In this document: positions 1-3,800 of the stretch, piece after piece
Layout of the letters: the number at the start of each line of letters is the position of its first letter
Numbering within the stretch: position 1 is the stretch's first letter
Assembly (NCBI GenBank): GCA_014376915.1
Contig: JACMQP010000325.1
Location: 1 to 7,301 of the forward strand
Source of the DNA: Ramlibacter sp.
GTDB lineage: Bacteria > Pseudomonadota > Gammaproteobacteria > Burkholderiales > Burkholderiaceae
Direction: 5' to 3'
Length of the DNA stretch: 7,301 nucleotides
The notes under the pieces: model-generated
Told to the model about the DNA's origin: nothing
What the model saw: the letters and a program-made list of their open reading frames with translations, nothing else
The model's database searches: none
Position numbers and translations under genes: made by a program

Positions 1-89
1 GTCAGGTGCCGCAGCATGGCGATCAGCACGGTGTGCTTGAGCACGTCGGCGTGGTTGCCGGCGTGGAAGGCGTGGCGGTAACTGAACAT
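1..89 (-). CDS. rlmJ: RlmJ, 23S rRNA (adenine-N6)-methyltransferase, N-terminal 29 residues only
   Basis: Read on the minus strand from the ATG at 89-87, the translation begins MFSYRHAFHAGNHADVLKH and stays open to the window edge. This is the conserved N-terminus of RlmJ/YhiR (E. coli begins MLSYRHSFHAGNHADVLKH), the SAM-dependent enzyme that makes N6-methyladenosine at position 2030 of 23S rRNA in E. coli. Only about a tenth of a protein of roughly 280 residues is visible, so the catalytic motif cannot be checked. No Shine-Dalgarno sequence is evident in the GC-rich stretch upstream of the start. A mobile element sits 35 bp upstream of the start codon, so the present upstream sequence is not the ancestral one. 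Identity is confident from the N-terminal signature; expression in this strain is uncertain. Confidence 0.92.
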   Translation of the reverse strand, partial: MFSYRHAFHAGNHADVLKHTVLIAMLRHL

Positions 90-115
90 GTGTCGATGGT
101 ACCCGGCGGCCGCCG

Positions 116-123
116 GCAGAGGC
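116..123. repeat. Target-site duplication, left copy (GCAGAGGC)
   Basis: The octamer GCAGAGGC directly abuts the left terminal inverted repeat and is repeated exactly at 3570-3577, next to the right one. The next base is G on both sides (124 and 3578), so the duplication could equally be scored as 9 bp. Duplications of 8-9 bp are typical of IS1-family insertion. Confidence 0.88.
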
Positions 124-150
124 GGGAGTGTCTCAGTTTGAAAGTAACCG
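124..150 (+). repeat. Left terminal inverted repeat (IRL)
   Basis: Starts GGGAGTGTCTCAGTTTG and ends GTAACCG. It matches the reverse complement of 3543-3569 at 23 of 27 positions, with mismatches at repeat positions 3, 8, 18 and 20. Similarity stops abruptly at position 28. The CTCAGTTTG core and the inner GTAACCG are fully conserved between the ends, which suggests they are the transposase contact regions. Confidence 0.9.
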
Positions 151-153
151 CCC

Positions 154-181
154 TTGACGCTGGCGCAGCCCCTGCTAGGGT
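154..181 (+). promoter_or_regulatory. Possible promoter of the duplicated small basic protein gene
   Basis: TTGACG (154-159) and TAGGGT (176-181) are separated by 16 bp. The -35 is good (5/6) and the -10 is weak. The ATG at 188 lies 6 nt after the -10, where transcription would be expected to begin, so the mRNA could be leaderless. AGGG at 177-180 could instead serve as a weak ribosome-binding site if transcription starts further upstream. Confidence 0.4.
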
Positions 182-187
182 TGCCCG

Positions 188-631
188 ATGAGAATCCGAG
201 ACGCAAACCAAATCGCCGCCAGCATATTGCAGCAGGCGACCCTGACAAGCCCCAAGCCAAGTGAGACATCTGCCCAGCGTGCAACCCGCGCCGGAGCCCT
301 CCTAGGCGGCATCAGAGGCGGCATTGCAGGGTCGGCGGCGCTTACTTTGGACCAGCGGCAGGCCAACGGCTTTATGGGCGCAATCGCCCGATGGGGAACC
401 ATCAAGGAGCGCGATAATTCCCATATGCCCAAGAAAGACCTTAACCAGCTCGCCTACTCAATAGTTCGGCAGGCTACGGGCGAAGAGCCAAAGCAAGCTG
501 AGTCTGCTAGGGCGATGGTCGGCCGCACGGGCGGTCTAAAGGGCGGCGCTGCCAGGGCCGCGAAGCTCACGCCCGAACAGCGCGCCGAGATTGCCAAGAA
601 GGCGGCGGCGGCGCGCTGGAAAAAACCCTAA
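188..631 (+). CDS. Small basic protein with two tandem KGG-like (GGxxGG...LTPEQR...ARW) repeats
   Basis: A 147-residue protein built of two copies of one ~65-residue module. Copy 1 spans about residues 5-69 and copy 2 about 84-144. Each has DxNQxAxSIxxQAT, then a glycine-rich GGxxGG segment, then LTxxQR and a final ARW. Copy 2 keeps the consensus (GGLKGGAARAAKLTPEQRAEIAKKA); copy 1 is worn (GGIRGGIAGSAALTLDQRQA) and loses most of its lysines. Stand-alone ~65-70-residue proteins of the copy 2 type are common hypotheticals in Proteobacteria, sometimes auto-annotated as histone- or stress-related. Their function is unknown to me; the basic alanine-rich tail suggests nucleic-acid binding, which is inference. 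Copy 2 has its own ATG at 425 with AAGGAG at 404-409, but the 15-nt spacing is long. The gene may therefore be a fusion of two formerly separate genes, or have an internal start. It is the first gene inside the left end of the element and is a passenger. Confidence 0.72.
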   Translation: MRIRDANQIAASILQQATLTSPKPSETSAQRATRAGALLGGIRGGIAGSAALTLDQRQANGFMGAIARWGTIKERDNSHMPKKDLNQLAYSIVRQATGEEPKQAESARAMVGRTGGLKGGAARAAKLTPEQRAEIAKKAAAARWKKP

Positions 632-651
632 TTCGTTAAACGGATGGGTTA

Positions 652-681
652 GACGCCCTGGGTATCCGATCAGGGACCGTC
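652..681. other. Imperfect hairpin downstream of the KGG-like gene
   Basis: GACG-CCCTG (652-660) can pair with CAGGG-(AC)-CGTC (671-681), a 9-bp stem with a two-base bulge. No T-tract follows, so it is at best a weak or factor-dependent terminator. Its right arm runs into the first copy of the direct repeat in the next promoter region. Confidence 0.35.
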
Positions 682-707
682 TGAGTTATTTGCGTTTCGT
701 CTGAGTT
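678..707. repeat. Direct repeat CGTCTGAGTT, two copies 20 bp apart
   Basis: CGTCTGAGTT occurs at 678-687 and 698-707, exactly 20 bp apart, about two helical turns and so on the same DNA face. The copies bracket the proposed -35 at 690-695; the second lies in the promoter spacer. That geometry suits a tandem operator. The winged-helix protein encoded immediately downstream is an obvious but untested candidate to bind it. Confidence 0.55.
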
Positions 708-717
708 GTGCGATAAT
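690..717 (+). promoter_or_regulatory. Promoter of the coiled-coil/winged-helix gene, probably giving a leaderless mRNA
   Basis: TTGCGT (690-695), a 16-bp spacer, and GATAAT (712-717) preceded by TG at 709-710 (extended -10 form). The start codon at 725 is 7 nt past the -10, and there is no Shine-Dalgarno sequence between, so transcript and start codon would begin at about the same base. Confidence 0.6.
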
Positions 718-724
718 CGCCGCT

Positions 725-1324
725 ATGGACGAAACACTTTCCGCAGTTCTCGCGAACGAAGAAGCCAAACTTAGCGTACTTGAACGAGAGGTAGAGCTGC
801 GTCGTAAGCGTGTCGCCGCCCTTAAGGCTGCGGTCAACTCGATGGCGGAGGCTGATGACTTCGATGCGGTCCTGGCCGGCAAGGTTGGGGCATTAAAGCT
901 CGTGCCCGATACCGAAGCGCGGCCTGATGACGGCGTTATGGCGGTGCCCAAGCCCGCTACTAAGCCCCCTCCAACCACACTCAACCCTGCAGCAGCTTGG
1001 CCGCTTCCCAACGGCAAACCCCTTACCGGTAAGGGTAAGCAGCGCAAAAAAGGGGAGGTCAAGGCGGCATTGCTAGCCCTGCTAAATCGGACTCCAATGC
1101 ATTTAACGGAAGTGCAAGGACTGGCCGCCGCCGCGGGGTATACGCTCAACTACAACCGCGTGCGGGCTGAACTGTGGGCCTACAAGAATGATGGCCTCGT
1201 TGATTCGGCATCGAAGGGGTATTACACGCTCAACGATCAGGGAGAAGCCTACGTAGAGAGGCAAAAAGGCGAAAGCCCGGTTGCACCCGGGCTTTCTGAT
1301 GTAACTCGTCCGGCGCGGACTTAG
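725..1324 (+). CDS. Coiled-coil/winged-helix-like protein of unknown function
   Basis: A 199-residue protein with three visible parts. Residues 1-45 are a charged heptad-like helix (EEAKLSVLEREVELRRKRVA), a likely coiled coil for dimerisation. Residues 60-110 are a proline/lysine-rich linker ending in a basic patch (GKGKQRKKG). Residues 112-178 look like a winged helix: a helix in VKAALLALL, a helix-turn-helix-like part (LTEVQGLAAAAGYTLNYNRVRAELWAYKNDGLV), then a wing with YYTLNDQGEAYVE. This build suggests a DNA-binding regulator or accessory factor; no family name can be assigned by eye. I chose the ATG at 725 because translation upstream would have to cross the promoter; the message is probably leaderless. 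A strong hairpin (1271-1296) lies within the last codons, so the final ~20 residues (ESPVAPGLSDVTRPART) may be a non-conserved tail. Passenger gene of the IS1-family element. Confidence 0.7.
   Translation: MDETLSAVLANEEAKLSVLEREVELRRKRVAALKAAVNSMAEADDFDAVLAGKVGALKLVPDTEARPDDGVMAVPKPATKPPPTTLNPAAAWPLPNGKPLTGKGKQRKKGEVKAALLALLNRTPMHLTEVQGLAAAAGYTLNYNRVRAELWAYKNDGLVDSASKGYYTLNDQGEAYVERQKGESPVAPGLSDVTRPART
1271..1296. terminator. Strong hairpin inside the 3' end of the winged-helix gene
   Basis: GAAAGCCCGG (1271-1280) and CCGGGCTTTC (1287-1296) form a perfect 10-bp stem with loop TTGCAC. On the plus strand no T-run follows. On the minus strand the stem is followed by GCCTTTTTGC, so it would stop transcription moving leftward. 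It may work as a minus-strand terminator or as a 3'-end stabiliser for the plus-strand mRNA. Confidence 0.5.
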
Positions 1325-1343
1325 CTTAGAAAGGAGGCGTCCT

Positions 1344-1394
1344 ATGCGACCACCGTGGACCAATAAGTCAATACCCCACTGCCAAGCTAACTAG
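1344..1394 (+). CDS. Possible 16-codon ORF with an ideal ribosome-binding site
   Basis: AAGGAGG at 1331-1337 is an ideal Shine-Dalgarno match, 6 nt before ATG 1344. The frame encodes MRPPWTNKSIPHCQAN and stops at TAG 1392-1394, inside the left arm of the large hairpin at 1379-1432. It is the strongest ribosome-binding site in the element yet serves only a peptide too short to judge by coding statistics. It could be a leader peptide whose translation controls the downstream structure, or chance. No known peptide is recognised. Confidence 0.3.
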   Translation: MRPPWTNKSIPHCQAN

Positions 1395-1486
1395 CGGGGT
1401 TACGACCCGCTGTCGCTAGTTTAGCTTGGCAGGCATGTTCTGTCCATGCTTGATTAGCCGGCGCTCGCTCTGAGCTGCCGGCTAAT
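1379..1486. other. Structured intergenic segment: three consecutive stem-loops
   Basis: The gap between the winged-helix gene and the transposase (1325-1612) is rich in dyads. Stem-loop A spans 1379-1432: CTGCCAAGCTAA (1379-1390) pairs perfectly with TTAGCTTGGCAG (1421-1432). The pairing can extend through CTAGCG/CGCTAG with one bulged T, or an inner stem AGCGGG/CCCGCT (1393-1398/1406-1411) can form instead. B is a small GCATG/CATGC hairpin (1433-1437/1445-1449). C has ATTAGCCGGC (1453-1462) pairing perfectly with GCCGGCTAAT (1477-1486). None of these carries a T-tract; the terminator after them does. The segment may be a structured RNA, a recombination or protein-binding site, or a remnant of an earlier insertion. 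Confidence 0.5.
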
Positions 1487-1505
1487 TCAGTTACGTTTCC
1501 CATTG

Positions 1506-1541
1506 GCCCAAACGTCTGTCCGACAGACGGTGGGCATTTTT
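1506..1541 (+). terminator. Rho-independent terminator upstream of the transposase promoter
   Basis: GCCCA (1506-1510) pairs with TGGGC (1531-1535) and CGTCTGT (1513-1519) with ACAGACG (1523-1529), leaving a CCG loop and a small internal loop. ATTTTT follows at 1536-1541. It would stop transcripts from upstream before they reach the transposase. Confidence 0.8.
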
Positions 1542-1554
1542 GCGTCTTAGTTTC

Positions 1555-1582
1555 TTGACAGACGTTTGCTCAAGCATATAAT
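1555..1582 (+). promoter_or_regulatory. Near-consensus sigma-70 promoter of the transposase
   Basis: Perfect TTGACA (1555-1560) and perfect TATAAT (1577-1582) with a 16-bp spacer; the start site is expected near 1589, giving a leader of about 24 nt. The motif GACAGACG (1557-1564) overlaps the -35 and also occurs in both arms of the terminator just upstream, which suggests an operator. So strong a promoter would normally need restraint by autoregulation, low translation or context. Confidence 0.85.
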
Positions 1583-1605
1583 TCACTTTAACCAAGCTGC
1601 TTGAG
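1569..1605 (+). promoter_or_regulatory. Inverted repeat able to hide the transposase ribosome-binding site
   Basis: CTCAAGCA (1569-1576) is the exact complement of TGCTTGAG (1598-1605), with 21 nt between. The right arm covers most of the Shine-Dalgarno TGAGG (1602-1606), which sits 6 nt before ATG 1613. The left arm lies upstream of the expected start site (~1589), so only read-through transcripts could fold this way. Confidence 0.55.
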
Positions 1606-1736
1606 GTTGAACATGAACCGACTCCCCATCGAAAAGCGCGCCCAGATCATTGGCCTAATGGTCGAGGGAATGAGCATGCGCGCGGTCTCCCGCATCATCG
1701 GCTGCTCCATCAACACCGTGACCAAGCTGCTTGAGG
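1591..1736 (+). repeat. 16-bp exact direct repeat ACCAAGCTGCTTGAGG (1591-1606 and 1721-1736)
   Basis: The same 16 bases occur in the transposase leader and, 130 bp later, in its coding region at codons 37-42. The leader copy is out of frame with the gene and supplies its Shine-Dalgarno sequence. Each copy contains the dyad CAAGCTGCTTG. Recombination between copies would delete the start codon and the helix-turn-helix. Confidence 0.85.
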
Positions 1737-2440
1737 AAATTGGGTTCGCTTGCAACATGTACCAGTCCGAACACCTGCGGAACCTGCAATGCAAGCGTAT
1801 CCAGTGCGACGAAATCTGGGCCTTCTGCTACTCCAAGGAAAAGAACGTCTCCCGCGAAGACAAGGGCATCCTGGGCCATGGCGACGTCTGGACCTGGACC
1901 GCCATCGACGCCGATACCAAGTTGATGGTTTCGTACTTGGTCGGCAAGCGGGATGCCGACTACGCTCTCACCTTCATGACCGACATTGCCGGGCGTCTTG
2001 CCCATCGCGTCCAGCTCACTACCGACGGCCACGCGCCATATTTGAACGCCGTGGGCGATGCATTCGGCCCTGAAATCGACTTCGCAATGCTGGTGAAGCA
2101 CTACGGGGCCGGTTCGGTGACCGACCAGCGTAGGTACAGCCCGGCGCGTCTTATATCGGCCGAACAACGCCCCATCAACGGCAACCCGGAGCAGAAGCAC
2201 ATCAGCACCAGCTTTGTGGAGCGCCAGAACCTGACCATGCGGATGGGCATGCGCCGGTTCACGCGGCTGACGAACGGCTTTTCGAAGAAGGTGGAGAACC
2301 TTGAGCACGCCGTGTCGCTGCACTTCATGCATTACAACTTCGCCCGCATTCACAAGACGCTGCGGGTCACGCCTGCCATGGAAGCGGGCCTGACGGATCA
2401 TGTCTGGACCTTGGAAGAGATTGCGGCCCTTGCCGAGTAA
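1613..2440 (+). CDS. IS1-type DDE transposase, single ORF
   Basis: A 275-residue transposase of the IS1 family in its single-ORF form. Residues 5-42 form a helix-turn-helix (EKRAQIIGLMVEGMSMRAVS...INTVTKLLEE) expected to bind the terminal repeats. The RNase H-fold catalytic core has D66 in QCDEIW, D138 in TTDGHAPY and E203 in FVERQNLTMR, followed by the basic FTRLTNGFSKK; the VERxNLxxR context matches IS1 InsB (IERHNLNLR). No N-terminal zinc finger is evident, and no InsA/InsB frameshift is needed. All three catalytic residues are present and the frame is unbroken, so it should be active. I chose ATG 1613 over the in-frame TTG at 1601 because TGAGG at 1602-1606 sits 6 nt ahead of it. It lies in the middle of the element, over 870 bp from either end, so it must act on ends that also enclose the passenger genes. 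Confidence 0.93.
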   Translation: MNRLPIEKRAQIIGLMVEGMSMRAVSRIIGCSINTVTKLLEEIGFACNMYQSEHLRNLQCKRIQCDEIWAFCYSKEKNVSREDKGILGHGDVWTWTAIDADTKLMVSYLVGKRDADYALTFMTDIAGRLAHRVQLTTDGHAPYLNAVGDAFGPEIDFAMLVKHYGAGSVTDQRRYSPARLISAEQRPINGNPEQKHISTSFVERQNLTMRMGMRRFTRLTNGFSKKVENLEHAVSLHFMHYNFARIHKTLRVTPAMEAGLTDHVWTLEEIAALAE

Positions 2441-2482
2441 CGCGCTTGCCCGACATGGGCCTAGGACGTAAGCTGCCAGCTC

Positions 2483-3484
2483 ATGCGTTGGCCCCACTAC
2501 AAAAGCGAAGAGCGGCGATCCTTACCTGCTGATGGTCGCGAACGGAACGCCTTTTGGTGGTTTGTCGTGTGGGTCATCACGGGCCTATGCATCATTTTGT
2601 ACGGGTTGAACTCGCTTGAGCGGTCGTGCCGGTTAGAAGAAAAGGAACTGACCAATTACCATGGACAGGCAGAGATAAAACAGACCCAAACCCGCAAGGG
2701 TCGAGGCACATCCACCAATGAATTCGCGGCCTCGTTCGAGCTGCGCCAAGCCCCACCACAAGAGGGCCAGAAACAACCCCCCGAAGCCAAGGAAGGAACG
2801 CCACCCGCGCTTGCGTGGTGGGACCACTTTCGTTGCGACCTGAAAGTCGGTGACGCGGCGCTGGTCTTTTTCACTTACTGTCTTGTCGTCGTTGGTGCCT
2901 TTCAGGCATTCTTCCTGCGCAAAAGCATCATAGACACTGGTATCGCGGCGCGTGCCGCGCAAGCTGGCGTCAAGCTGGCGCAGGAGGAGTTCCGGCTCTC
3001 GCATCCTGCGCACATCGTTGTCGGCCGGTTCATGCTCTCCGGACAAAACGACACGCTTGAACAAATTACCTTCGTGATTCGCAACGTGGGCCACACGACC
3101 GCCCGCGTCTTTCGCATAGGAGCGGGGCTCTTGAAGCCCGAGTCTGACGGCTTGCCACCATCCAGACCCGATGGGTTGGTGCCCGAAGGCGTTAGCTACG
3201 ATCTTGCTCCGGGACAAGGGCAAATTCACACTTGGAAACTCAACCAAGAATGGCTTGAGCAGGCCAATTTTCTCTACGGATTTGAAAGGGGCGGGCGGGA
3301 GAGTGGCGGCCTTCGCCCGGACGATTACAGCAGCCTCCTTTTTATGGGGTATGTTGACTACCTCACCGCTACCGGACTGATGATCGAGGCAGACACGCGC
3401 CAAACCGGGTTTCTCCGCAGATTCAACATCGGCACCAAACGATTCATAATCGTTGACGACCCCGACTACGAATACCAAGACTAG
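2483..3484 (+). CDS. Two-TM membrane protein of unknown function (passenger gene)
   Basis: A 333-residue protein. TM1 is about residues 24-42 (FWWFVVWVITGLCIILYGL); a hydrophilic Gln/Lys/Pro-rich loop (45-110) follows, then a WWDHFRCDLKVGDAALVFFT motif leading into TM2 (about 125-145). Next comes an Ala-rich helix (IAARAAQAGVKLAQEEF) and a predicted beta-rich soluble domain (176-333) with FVIRNVGHTTARVF and a closing GYVDYLTA...TGFLRRF motif. The arrangement resembles a broad group of uncharacterised proteobacterial membrane proteins often found in accessory islands and prophages; no function is assigned. It starts 42 bp after the transposase stop and has no Shine-Dalgarno sequence. A weak TTGCCC-17 bp-TAAGCT (2446-2474) is the only nearby promoter-like pair, so it may depend on transposase read-through. 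It is intact and reaches to within 60 bp of the right terminal repeat. Confidence 0.75.
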   Translation: MRWPHYKSEERRSLPADGRERNAFWWFVVWVITGLCIILYGLNSLERSCRLEEKELTNYHGQAEIKQTQTRKGRGTSTNEFAASFELRQAPPQEGQKQPPEAKEGTPPALAWWDHFRCDLKVGDAALVFFTYCLVVVGAFQAFFLRKSIIDTGIAARAAQAGVKLAQEEFRLSHPAHIVVGRFMLSGQNDTLEQITFVIRNVGHTTARVFRIGAGLLKPESDGLPPSRPDGLVPEGVSYDLAPGQGQIHTWKLNQEWLEQANFLYGFERGGRESGGLRPDDYSSLLFMGYVDYLTATGLMIEADTRQTGFLRRFNIGTKRFIIVDDPDYEYQD

Positions 3485-3515
3485 CCCTGCCGTGATCCGA
3501 GGGCATGAGCACCCC

Positions 3516-3536
3516 ACCCGCCACCTCGTGACGGGT
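3516..3536. other. Small hairpin near the right end of the element
   Basis: ACCCG-C-CAC (3516-3524) pairs with GTG-A-CGGGT (3528-3536) around a CTC loop, with one C/A mismatch. It lies between the membrane-protein stop and the right terminal repeat, without a T-tract. It could weakly end passenger transcription before rplM. Nothing else is evident in 3485-3542. Confidence 0.35.
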
Positions 3537-3542
3537 CCGGTA

Positions 3543-3569
3543 CGGTTACATCCAAACTGAGGCACTACC
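3543..3569 (-). repeat. Right terminal inverted repeat (IRR)
   Basis: Read outward-in on the minus strand it begins GGTAGTGCCTCAGTTTGG and ends GTAACCG, matching the left repeat at 23 of 27 positions and keeping the GGnnnTG tip. Confidence 0.9.
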
Positions 3570-3577
3570 GCAGAGGC
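3570..3577. repeat. Target-site duplication, right copy (GCAGAGGC)
   Basis: Exact copy of 116-123, directly outside the right terminal repeat. Removing 124-3569 and one copy rebuilds a continuous GC-rich rlmJ/rplM intergenic region of about 257 bp, the expected empty site. Confidence 0.88.
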
Positions 3578-3586
3578 GCCGCGCCG

Positions 3587-3616
3587 TTGCGCCGGGTCCC
3601 TGATTCTTCGTATAAT
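3587..3616 (+). promoter_or_regulatory. Promoter of the rplM-rpsI operon
   Basis: TTGCGC (3587-3592), an 18-bp spacer and a perfect TATAAT (3611-3616), with the start site expected near 3623. The insertion ends (with its duplication) only 9 bp upstream of the -35. The core promoter survives, but any UP element or activator site further upstream has been replaced by the transposon end. Confidence 0.75.
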
Positions 3617-3800
3617 CGGGGGCTCTGCAGCGCCTTGTGGCCCCGCGACAGAGGCATGGAGAGAGAACGCGTTTCGAAATCGCGTTCTCGGTCGATGCAA
3701 CCCACCTAAGAGATTCCCGTCAGAGGAACGCCGACCGTGGAAAAGGGCCAACGTTCGCGGGCTCACGTGGAGCCCGCCAAACCGCTTCGAAAGAAAACTC
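3617..3800 (+). promoter_or_regulatory. Structured 5' leader of rplM, candidate L13 autoregulation site
   Basis: About 180 nt of untranslated leader holds two clear stem-loops: GAGAACGCG (3663-3671) with CGCGTTCTC (3681-3689), and GCGGGCTC (3757-3764) with GAGCCCGC (3770-3777) around an ACGTG loop 23 nt before the start. The rplM Shine-Dalgarno sequence is weak (GAAAG at 3788-3792). In E. coli the rplM-rpsI operon is repressed by L13 acting on its own mRNA leader. That the same holds here is inference. The leader also contains a 30-codon ORF from GTG 3737, preceded by AGAGGA at 3722-3727, which runs out of frame into rplM and stops at 3829; it may be chance. Confidence 0.5.

Larger units (their letters stand above)
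124..3569 (+). mobile_element. IS1-family element with three passenger genes, 3,446 bp
   Basis: The boundaries come from 27-bp inverted repeats at 124-150 and 3543-3569 (23/27 identical) and a flanking perfect 8-bp direct repeat. Both tips read GGnnnTG (GGGAGTG and GGTAGTG), which is the IS1-family end consensus, and the only transposase inside is a single-ORF IS1-type DDE enzyme. Terminal repeats, duplication length and transposase class therefore agree. A bare IS1 element is about 0.8 kb. This one also holds a KGG-like repeat protein, a coiled-coil/winged-helix protein and a two-TM membrane protein, none of which resembles a transposition protein. Larger IS1-family members with extra genes are known (the ISMhu11-type subgroup reaches several kb). 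I cannot tell by eye whether this exact element is already named. Ends and duplication look little decayed and the transposase is intact, so the insertion may be recent and the element mobile. Confidence 0.88.

Noticed and set aside
1379..1432. Integron attC-like site
   Set aside because: The dyad has AGCTAAC and GTTTAGC at the arms, but these do not fit the RYYYAAC/GTTRRRY core rule, and no integrase is near.
1379..1541. CRISPR array
   Set aside because: The repeats here are inverted stem-loops of different sequence, not evenly spaced direct repeats with spacers.
1601..1612. TTG start giving four extra transposase residues
   Set aside because: These bases are the Shine-Dalgarno region for ATG 1613, with correct spacing.
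1441..2480. A smaller nested IS around the transposase alone
   Set aside because: I found no inverted repeat or short duplication pairing the flanks of the transposase. The only matching ends are the outer ones at 124-150 and 3543-3569.
1655..2497. 280-codon open frame antisense to the transposase
   Set aside because: It mirrors the transposase codon by codon, and the product has no family resemblance. The plus-strand frame has full DDE motifs.
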